Under the pieces are notes generated by a model that was not told the origin of the DNA, made no database searches, and saw only the letters and a list, made by a program, of their open reading frames with translations. A DNA stretch of 64,000 nt. Source: Iris pallida. Lineage: Eukaryota > Streptophyta > Magnoliopsida > Asparagales > Iridaceae. The stretch lies in contig JANAVB010031417.1 of NCBI GenBank assembly GCA_029216955.1, positions 23,952,331-24,016,330 of the forward strand, read 5' to 3'. A program made the position numbers and the translations under genes. Below, piece after piece: positions 55,280 through 64,000 of the stretch (position 1 is its first letter; every line of letters starts with the position of its first letter).

Positions 55280-58274
55280 TGTCACGCCCCAGAACCAGAA
55301 TACTGGAGAGCGGGGAAATGACTCAGCCAGCTACGTATTACGGGTAGAAGAATACCGTATAATACGATCAATGCAGTCTAACCAGATGAGGGGGTGCATA
55401 CTACATGAAAGTCTTACTATGGTCACTTCACATCTATTGTCTCAATCGTTCAAACAAGAAGCAAAAATAGAGAACATGTAAGATAAAGCAGTAAGGCATC
55501 CCAAACGCTTAGTCAAAATGTTCTTGAGATCTGGCTTTACAAAATATAGCCAGATGGTATAGTAACATATACACAATTGTTATCAGCTGCAGTCTGACTT
55601 AATTACAATTATGTAAAAGTAAGTGCAAGACAATTCGACTAACATGTCGGTACCAAACGGCTAAGTATAAAGTAAATAACAAAACGAGTGATGGAGTAAG
55701 GAACCCACTCGAGTCCTCCTGCGATCATTCCTCTAGTATTGACCATCTTGGAGGTGGAAGTAAGCTGAGTCCTCGGGAACCGGCTCTAAATCTGGCCATG
55801 CAAAACCAGAGAGGTTAGACATCTAATAGCAAGTACCACAAGGAAGCACGATATGAAGGATTAAACCAGTAAGTAAAAGGATATAATAATAGATCTCTGC
55901 TTTCTACTAGGATTCACACAACATCACGACACTTCGAACCAACCTCCCAACCAAACAAGGACAGAAGTTGGCCCGTCATGTCCTGACATTCTGATCATCT
56001 CAGTTAGGCAACAGAGTAGGTACAGTACACAAACAAATCATCTTGAACGGCCAATCAACTCCTACGGCTTACTATTGTGAGTCCCAAGTTATCCTGGAAT
56101 TATGCAATTAGAGAATCCTCAGTTCTTACTATGTGCGAGGAAGGCTAGTCTATCCAGTCAATCAATTACGCCAATCATGAATTAGACGAGTCCCAGCGGG
56201 ATGTCCGTCATCAATATACAATATACAATAATAATATAAGCAGATATCGCTCCATGCCTGTGTGGCAGGTTTACAGTATCTGTGGGAACCAGCCGGCCTG
56301 TCGGGCACTACTAGCCCCAAGAGGGCTGCCATGTAAGAACTCGGGGATCCATTCTCTCCATGCAATCATTATTTTATTTATCTTAATAGTCCCTACGTTG
56401 AGTGAAATCCCATGCCGTGGATCATGGTCATTCAAATGAGTACTTTCGTACGGGGTACGATATGCGCAACTCTACAACGATACCCGTGCGGCTAGGTTGT
56501 AGGTCTTATATAGCGTAATGCAACAATCAAATCTAACCACGGAGTAATCATGCCTTGACCATAAAGTACACATGCTGCTTTTGTAAAATAAATAAATAAA
56601 TAAATAAATAAATTGAAGCCTGCATGTGCCTGTACGTCAATATTCGGGATCAGCCAGTCGATTACAATAGTTTATTACATGAACGTGTCTCATTCATTTA
56701 ATTCAATAAGACGACTAGCCAGTCTCTTAGTTCCAACTTAGGAACGCATGATCAATTTTAGTCAAGATAACCATTATTATCAATGGTGACAAGGCATGAA
56801 AGTCAATTAGTATTGAATGGGGTCGAGTCTATAACTCTCAGGGTTAAGTTCCAGTCTCACTGGGTATCCATAAACCAATCAAGACACAGGGCACGTTCTA
56901 CACAACCATATATATTAAAAATATTAACATGCTAAGATTATCGAGATCGTAAAAAAGCGTAAGGATATAATAGAAGAATTATCATGCCACCATTAAATGA
57001 ATAAATTATAGAACAAATAAAACACCCAGGTCAGGAAGTCACGCCAACAAGTCTATGCTAAGGCCAACAAGTCACGCCAATAAGTCCATGCTAAGTCTAG
57101 CAGGAGTGAGCGTATAAACAGCGTGAGCGTGAAAAGTGGTTCACGTTGGCACGCACAGCGTGATCGTGAAGGATAATTCACGCACTCATAACGTGAGCGT
57201 GAAAAGTGACTCACGTACGCACAGCGTGAGCGTGAAAAGTGAGCGTGGAAAGTGAGCATGGAAAATAATAATAAATCCACGCACGTACGCAAAGACGTGT
57301 GCGTAACTAAAATGTCACGCTGACACGCAAGAACGTGTACGTGACTAAAAATTCACGCACGCACGTAAGAACGTGTGTGTGAATAAAAATTCACGCACTC
57401 ATGTAAGAACGTGAGCGTGACTCAAAATTCATGCAGACACGTAAAGACGTGTGCGTGACTGAAAATTCACGTCGATACGTAAGAACGTGTGCGTGACTGA
57501 AAATTTACGCAGATACGTAAGAACATGTGTGTGACTAAAAATTTACGCAGACACGTAAGAACGTGTGCGTGACTAAAAATTCACACAGACACGTAAGAAC
57601 GTGTGCGTGACTAAAAATTCACGCAGACACGTAAAGACGTGTGCATGACTAAAACTTCGTTCCAAGCCAGAAAAGAAGTTCCCATGGTTCAGAACCCATG
57701 GGCAACCGAGAATACACACCAGGTTAGGAGATCAAAACCCATGAACAACCGAGAATACAACAACTTAGATCTAGAAGAAACAAGCCAAAGAAATCAAAAA
57801 TGCTAAGTACTAAACTCTCTCAGGATCATGAGAGGAAGACAAATGAACCATAAAAATGGTTCTCCAAGTGGGAAGCAAGAAGCAAGATGTACTTGCCTGC
57901 TGTTGGTTGGTGGAGAGAGTGATGAGGAAGAAGAAGAAGTAAATGGTGAAGGAGAGTTATGAGGAGAGAGAAGGGGATGGGGCCTTAAATAGAAAGGGTG
58001 GTGGTAGGTGGGGGTTTGGTTCATTGAACCACCATGAACCCAAAAATAACCAGCCATGGCCGAACCACAATAAGACTAAAGCAGAGAAGTTAAAAGCAGG
58101 AAATAAAATGCAAAAATAAAATACAGAAATAAATTGTAGGAAATAAAATGCAGATAATTAATTAACATAAAATTAAAGGAATTTAAATACAGGATAATAC
58201 ATGATAAAAAAATAAATAAATATATTTGAGTTGTACATGTATAAAAATACGTATTCCGGGAACGAAGAGTGACA
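55280..58274 (-). repeat. 3' LTR, 2995 bp
   Basis: Plus-strand ends are TGTCACGCCCC (55280) and GAGTGACA (58274). It matches the visible part of the 5' LTR at 63488-64000. A minisatellite (57060-57655) of CACGTAAGAACGTGTGCGTG units is nearly the same as that at 29254-29560. An AAAT/AATA run occurs at about 56587-56613. Confidence 0.92.
57060..57655. repeat. LTR minisatellite with ACGTAAGAACGTGTGCGTGA units
   Basis: About 15 units. The left third has GAGCGTGAAAAGTG units and the right two thirds have 38-bp CACGTAAGAACGTG units. Units carry the dyads ACGT..ACGT and CACGC..GCGTG. Confidence 0.88.
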
Positions 58275-58453
58275 TCTCTACCCACCTTAGAAAAATTCCG
58301 TTCTCGGAATTTCAAATCCAAGCAGGATAGAAATATCAGAGCTAAACTAATCCAAGTACAAGCAATTCTAGTGATCAAGCAATCGTTCATTTTTACCATA
58401 TCAAAAGCAGGTACTATATATGTAAATTCTTCATTCTACGATATCAAGTAGCT

Positions 58454-59140
58454 CTACCCATAAGGTGATAAGCATGAAAAATCAGGACAATCAAGGTATA
58501 CAGAAAGAGATATACCTTGTGAGTCAAATAGGTGTGGATACCGTGATCGGATATCATCCTCACGTTCCCACGTTGACTCTCCCAAGGAGTGATGACCCCA
58601 AGAAACACGGACAAGACTAATTGTTCGGTTCTTAAGTATCTTCTCTCTTCGGTCCAAAATGGACACAGACTGTTCCTCGTAAGACAGGTTGGTACCAACA
58701 ACCAGCTCAGAATGATCGAAGATATGGCTTGGGTCCGATACATACCTACGTAATTGAGATACATGAAACACGTCATGCACCTCTCGTAATGAAGGTGGGA
58801 GGGATAAACGATAAGCAACATCGCCTATCCGATCAAGGATAAAAAATGGGCCTACGTACCGCGGACTCAGTTTCCCGCGAACGCCAAATTTAATGACCCC
58901 ACGAGTAGGTGAGATCCGCAAGAATACGTGGTCCCCAACAGAGAACTCTAACGGCCTACGATGCTGGTCCGCCCAATGACAATACCGGTCCTGTGTAACT
59001 CGAAGTCGCTCTCTAATTCCCTTAACCACTTCAACCATCTGAACAATCAATTCTGGGCCTAGCATCTTCCTCTCTCCGATATCATCCCATGCAAGTGGCG
59101 ACCTGCACTTCTTACCGTATAGTGCTTCGAATGGCGCCAT
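58454..59140 (-). pseudogene. Chromovirus integrase C-terminus with chromodomain-like tail
   Basis: 228 codons: FEALYGKKCRSPLAWDDIGE, the GDHVFLRISPTRGV block, VHDVFHVSQLRRYV, then VRVSWGHHSLGESTWERED..RYPHLF. It is the best-preserved tail in the window. A stop or frame change separates it from the core at 59201. Confidence 0.9.
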
Positions 59141-59200
59141 CTGGATACTGGCTTGATAACTGTTGTTGTATGAGAACTCGACTAAGTGCAGGTGGCTCTC

Positions 59201-59620
59201 CTAAGACCCTCCAAAATTTAGAGTGCAAGCTCGCAACATGTCTTCTAAAGTCTGAATCGTTCTTTCTGATTGCCCATCCGTCTGCGGATGGTAAGCCGTG
59301 CTAAATCTTAACTTGGTACCCAGACTATGATGTAAGCTCTTCCAGAAATGTGATATAAAATGAGTATCTCGATCCGACACAATACTGACAGGAACTCTAT
59401 GCTGCCTGACTATCTGTTGCATATATAACTCTGCCAATTTTTCTGTAGATTCCCTACTCTGAAAGGAAGAAAGTGTGCTACCTTCGTAAGTCGGTCCACT
59501 ATTACCCAAATAGCGTCCTTACCACTTGGTGATCTCGGTAAACCGGTCATAAAGTCCATTGTAATATGCTCCCATTTTCATTCTGGGATAGGAAGCGGTT
59601 GTAATAACCCAGCTGGCCTC
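59201..59620 (-). pseudogene. Chromovirus integrase catalytic core (broken)
   Basis: 59509-59201 reads VPVSIVSDRDTHFISHFWKS and STAYHPQTDGQSERTIQTLE, which contain the second Asp and the Glu of the D-D-E triad. The part with the first Asp (59600-59510) is in another frame. Confidence 0.85.
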
Positions 59621-60009
59621 TACTGTTCTGCCTTCACTTGCTGACATACCAAGCAACGGGAAACAAATCTAGCTATCTCCCTCTTCATCCTGTTCCACCA
59701 GAAATGCTGCTTGATATCTTGGTACATCTTGGTCCCTCCAGGATGAATAGAATACTGAGAACTGTGAGCTTCTGCCATAATCTCCTGTCTGATATCTCCA
59801 CTAGGCACACATAGACGTGATCCAAACGTAAGTGTACCATCTTCATAAATTCTCATCTCCTTCCTGAGTCCTGACTCACATTCTGTCCTAAGCTTCTGAA
59901 TCCTTGGGTCCTGTGTCTGAGCTGCCTTGATTCTGTCTACCAAGTCGGATTGAACTTGCAGACTAGTTAGAACTCCTACATCACTAGGAAGTATAACTTC
60001 AATGCCCAT
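59620..60009 (-). pseudogene. Chromovirus integrase zinc-binding domain
   Basis: The frame covers [26 protein letters not shown] (HHCC). TAG stops bound it on both sides (60013 and 59620), where Gln codons are likely to have been. Confidence 0.85.
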
Positions 60010-60012
60010 CTC

Positions 60013-61854
60013 CTAAAGGTCTTCTAAGATATGCCTCTGTGTTGTCAACATAAATGCGTCGCTTCTCCTGCTAAGAGCGTCTGCTACTACATTAGCCTTG
60101 CCTGGGTGATACTGAAGCTCCACGTCATAATCCTTGATCAACTCCAGCCATCTTCTCTGCCTCATGTTTAGTTCCTTCTGAGTAAAGATGTACTTCAGAC
60201 TTTTATGGTATGTGTACATGTCCACTCGGTCACCATATAAGTAATACCTCCATAGCTTCAGAGCAAATACTATGGCCGCTAACTCCAAATCATGAGTTGG
60301 GTAATTCTTCTCGTAGTTCCGAAGCTGCCTAGACGCATATGCTATCACCTTCCCATGTTGCATAAGGACACATCCAAGTCCTTTACCTGACGCATCATAA
60401 TATACTGTAAAACCTCCGGGTCCAACTGGCAATGTAAGAATAGGTGCTGATATCAACTTCTGCTTCAAAGTCTCAAATGATGCCTGACATTCTGCCGACC
60501 AAACGAATGGTACATCCTTCCGGGTCAAGCGGGTCATGGGTGCTGAAAGCCTCGCAAAGTCTGACACAAATCTTCTGTAATATCCTGCCAATCCCAAGAA
60601 ACTCCGCACATCTGCTACGGTCGACTTGGGTACTTGCCAACTCTCTACTGCTTCTATCTTCTTGGGATCTACTGCTACTCCAGCTCCTGATATGATGTGA
60701 CCCAAAAATAAAATATGATCCGACCAAAACTCACACTTGCTGAGCTTGGCATACAACTGGTTCTCTCTCAGAACCTGCAACACTTTTCTGAGGTGGTCTT
60801 CATGCTCCTCTTCACTAGCAGAGTATACGAGAATGTCGTCAAGAAACACAATGACAAACTGGTCTAAGTATGGCATAAAGATGCGATTCATCAAATCCAT
60901 GAATATAGCTGGAGCATTGGTCAAACCAAACGACATTACTAAGAATTCATAATGCCCATACTTCGATCTGAATGCTGTCTTGGGAATATCTTCCTTCCGA
61001 ACCCACACCTGATGGTACCCTGAATGAAGATCTATCTTGGAGAAAACTCTAGCTCTGCTCAACTGATCAAATAAGTCGTCGATCCTGGGTAATGGGTACT
61101 TGTTCTTCAATGTTGCCGCGTTAAGCTTCCTGTAGTCAATGCACAATCTGGATGACCCATCCTTCTTCCCCACAAGTACCACTGGTGCTGCCCAGGGTGA
61201 CACGCTAGCTTGGATGAACTTCTTCTCCTTCAGTTCCTCTATGTGCTGATATACCTTGGCCTGCTCTGAATCTGCCATTCTATAAACTCGATCTGATATC
61301 GGTTTAGTTCCTGGTGCCAATTCTATACTGAACTCAATATCTCTAACTAGTGGTAGACCTGGGAGTTCTTCAGGAAATACGTCTAGAAACTCTTCAACTA
61401 CCTTCGGAATCTGAACTTCTTCCATTGCCGTTATTACTCCCTGTTCTTGTTGAGTTGCCTCTGATCTGACTAAGGTGAATCTCTTCATGCCTGGAATATC
61501 AAAAGATACACTCCCTCTACGACAATCTATTGTCGCATGACTGTCTTTCAGCCAGTCCATGCCTAAGATAACGTCGAAATTTCCCACAGGAAATTCTATC
61601 AACCGGGCGGATAAAGAATGCCTGCAAACTACAACGCTATATGCTAAACTAACTCTACTAACTCCTACGAGCCCATTACCAGTGAGTATATTCAACCTCC
61701 CTGGCAATGCCTCGAACTCCATTCCTAGTCGTATCGCAAATTGTGCAGATATAAATGAGTGTGATGCTCCTGAATTAAACAATGCTACTGCGGGATATGA
61801 GGCGACGAGAATGTTACCTGCCACAACATCTTCCGATGCCAATGCCTCCTCCAA
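60013..61854 (-). pseudogene. pol: Chromovirus protease, reverse transcriptase and RNase H
   Basis: 613 open codons. The protease active site reads [11 protein letters not shown]: the catalytic Asp is Asn (codon 61774-61776), whereas the related element at 46661 has FDSGAS. Then [69 protein letters not shown]. RNase [53 protein letters not shown] and RNase H residues look intact, except that the Asp in the TDHKS motif is Tyr (TYHKS). Confidence 0.92.
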
Positions 61855-61899
61855 GGACAGAGTGAATGCTTGCCCTCGACCTCCTTGCTGGTTTCCTTA

Positions 61900-62438
61900 C
61901 TGCGGCCTAGCCTGATGCTGTTGCTGGCCCCTTCCTTGATGATGCTGGGGTGGTCTATGCTGGTGTTGCTGCATCGGCGGCCCCTGCTGCCGAAACATCT
62001 GAGCCTGCGACATTAACGGACGCTGTGCCAATGGCCTTACTGCCATCGCTGGTCCTCGATACTGGCCTGCCCCTGGTGCTGGCAGAGCCGAAAACTGCTA
62101 CCCTGGTCCTCCTGACCTCGAATTCATGGGACATGTGGTAACCCGATGGTCTGGATTTCCACATATCAGACACAGTCCAGTCAATGTTCGACACACATCT
62201 CTAGTGTGCCCTATCTTCCCACAATAAGTACAGCCCGCCGGGGGTTGCTGGTTCTTCCTCTGTTGCTGTTGCTGCTGCCTGGGTGGTGGTGCTGGTCCTC
62301 GTATCGCCACATCATGGATACGAATGCCAGTAGATGGTATTGTTGTTCGGGGCGCTGCTCCCCCTCATCCTTCAATCGGACTGTGGGATCTCTTCTGACC
62401 CCCAGTCCTTGCCGCAAGCCTCTGAATGGTGATCTCAT
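61900..62438 (-). pseudogene. gag: Chromovirus gag C-terminus with two zinc knuckles
   Basis: CTYCGKIGHTRDVC and CLICGNPDHRVTTC are read between 62310 and 62098. A frame change near 62400 separates this part from the gag domain. The sequence then becomes Gln/Pro/Ala-rich in a further frame down to the protease. Confidence 0.85.
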
Positions 62439-63366
62439 GCCTTCGAGTTGCCGTCAATACTTCGTCAAAAGTTTGGTAATTGTGCCCCTCTATCAATTGC
62501 AAGAGTTCAAGATGAAACCCTTGCTGAAACCTCATGGCCCTCTGGCTCTCTGTTGATACCATCTCTGGGGCGAATCTACTCAATCTGCAGAACTCCGCTG
62601 CATAAGCATCTACAGTCTTGCCGGCCTGCCTGATGTTGATAAACTTCTGTTGTAGCTCAAACCGTGCCACAACTCCATAGTACTTGGTCTTGAATCTTGC
62701 AGTGAAATCGTCCCAAGCCACAGGACGTCTGATGCCCACTTCCTCTGATTCCCACCAATCACGTGCGAGATCCTGAAGTAACAACTTCATTAGATCCATA
62801 CGTTCTTCTGCCGGTACCTTAGCTGCTGTCAGAATAGCCTCAATATCCTTAAGCCATGCATCTGCTGAGATGGCATCCTCCGTGCCCTCAAAACGGCAGG
62901 GGTTGTACTTGCAAAACCTGGCTGATGCTCTTGAATCAGTCCTCATTCCTCTTTCCAAAGCCATCTGCAATCCTTGGTTGAGCAACACATTCTGCTCTTT
63001 TAGCTGAGTGTGCATGTGCTGCTGGGCCAACATATGATGTTGCTGAGTAGCCATCATTCCTCTCATAATCTCCAGAAGGGCTGGTGCGTCCACTTCCACA
63101 GGGGTAGGTGGAACTATGGTTGGTGTTGGAACTTCTGGATACTGCGGTTCAGCTGCTGGTTCTACTATCACTTCTTCTTAGATAGTCTCCTGAGGTGAGA
63201 CTGGCCCTTGTTGCTGACCAACCTGGTCATGTTGCCCATGTTGCCCTTGTTGTTGCTGCCCAGCTCTGACCGATGCGAACGAAGTGCCCCTAAGAAAAGG
63301 GACAAGAGAACATTCAAACAACCGGACATGAAGGATCAATGAAGTAAAAGGATACCAGAATGTCAA
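62365..63366 (-). pseudogene. gag: Chromovirus gag domain
   Basis: Open from 63171 to 62365: NPCRFEGTEDAISADAWL, DLARDWWESEEVGIRRPVAW, FKTKYYGVVARFELQQKF, FCRLSRFAPEM and FDEVLTATRRHEI. A stop at 63178-63180 lies inside the N-terminal Gln/Gly-rich region, which begins upstream at about 63290. Confidence 0.88.
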
Positions 63367-63460
63367 GCAAGGGTTGAGAATAACGAATCATGAGATCAAG
63401 GGGGGAACACGTGTGATTGAGACATCCTATAAATCAAAACGCCCCACAAGTCTGAAATCA

Positions 63461-63478
63461 GACCTGCATGGGCTACCA
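63461..63478 (-). promoter_or_regulatory. Primer binding site for tRNA-Ile
   Basis: On the minus strand TGGTAGCCCATGCAGGTC, one mismatch from the complement of the plant tRNA-Ile 3' end, nine bases after the 5' LTR. Confidence 0.78.
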
Positions 63479-63487
63479 CTAAAACCT

Positions 63488-64000
63488 TGTCACGCCCCAG
63501 AACCAGAATACTGGAGAGCGGAGGAATGACTCAGCCAGCTACGTATTACGGGTAGAAGAATACCGTATAATACGATCAATGCTGTCTAACCAGACGAGGG
63601 GGTGCATACTACATGAAAGTCTTACTATGGTCACTTCACATCTATTGTCTCAATCGTTCAAACAAGAAGCAAAAATAGAGAACATGTAAGATAAAGCAGT
63701 AAGGCGTCCCAAACGCTTAGTCAAAATGTTCTTGAGATCTGGCTTTACAAAACATAGCCAGATGGTATAGTAACATATACACAATTGTTATCAGCTGCAG
63801 TCTGACTTTGTTACAATTATGTAAAAGTAAGTGCAAGACAATCCGACTAACATGTCGGTGCCAAACGGCTAAGTATAAAGTAAATAACAAAACGAGTGGT
63901 GGAGTAAGGAACCCACTCGAGTCCTCCTGCGATCATTCCTCTAGTATTGACCATCTTGGAGGTGGAAGTAAGCTGAGTCCTCGGGAACCGGCTTTAAATC
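63488..64000 (-). repeat. 5' LTR, partial (last 513 bp)
   Basis: It starts on the plus strand with TGTCACGCCCCAGAACC and matches 55280-55800 closely. The rest is outside the window. Confidence 0.93.

Larger units (their letters stand above)
55280..64000 (-). mobile_element. Chromovirus-type Ty3/gypsy element, 5' LTR runs off the window
   Basis: On the minus strand: 5' LTR (from beyond 64000 to 63488), tRNA-Ile primer site, gag, protease-RT-RNase H, integrase, chromodomain-like tail, polypurine-like tract and 3' LTR (58274-55280). The source family also produced the solo LTR at 21145-30169 and the truncated LTR at 39211-44935. It carries several stops and a lost protease Asp. Confidence 0.93.

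Overview
This window is repeat-rich nuclear DNA of a flowering plant. I see no ordinary host gene, no rRNA and no tRNA gene. It is a nest of LTR retrotransposons (Ty3/gypsy) with one large endogenous pararetrovirus (Caulimoviridae-like) insertion. The evidence for a plant is the gypsy proteins with plant-type chromodomain tails, a Tat-lineage element with the extra RNase H, a virus-like locus with a 30K movement protein and a tRNA-Met primer site, and primer sites matching plant tRNA-Ile. The species cannot be named from this.

Layout. 1-327 is the 3' end of an LTR inserted in a gypsy integrase. 328-1058 is that broken integrase/chromodomain, followed by its LTR (1059-1688). 1689-19051 (minus strand) is an endogenous pararetrovirus: two head-to-tail genomes plus about 290 bp of terminal redundancy, with three copies of the promoter/primer-site region. 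Reading along the minus strand, each genome encodes coat protein with zinc knuckle, a dUTPase-like domain, movement protein, a small ORF (deleted in the left copy), protease-RT-RNase H, an ORF in the transactivator position and a small acidic ORF. About 418 bp of host LTR is present on both sides of the insertion. 19052-19920 is the rest of that host LTR.

19921-39210 is a degenerate Tat-lineage gypsy element (minus strand). It is split by a solo LTR (21145-30169, 5-bp duplication CTAAG). That LTR is itself split by a 6.08-kb insertion (23176-29253, duplication ACACG) whose core is a 4.74-kb near-perfect palindrome. 39211-44935 is another LTR of the solo-LTR family with a 3.03-kb solo LTR nested in it (40697-43724).

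44936-53057 is a plus-strand chromovirus with full gag-pol remnants and its 3' LTR. 53058-55279 holds two LTR fragments. 55280-64000 is a minus-strand chromovirus whose 5' LTR runs out of the window. Nothing looks intact: every coding region examined carries stops, frameshifts or lost catalytic residues.

The points most worth a second look are the dUTPase-like module in the virus, the giant palindrome, the 418-bp flanking duplication, the tRNA-Ile primer sites shared by unrelated LTR families, and the fast-changing minisatellite that sits inside nearly every LTR here.
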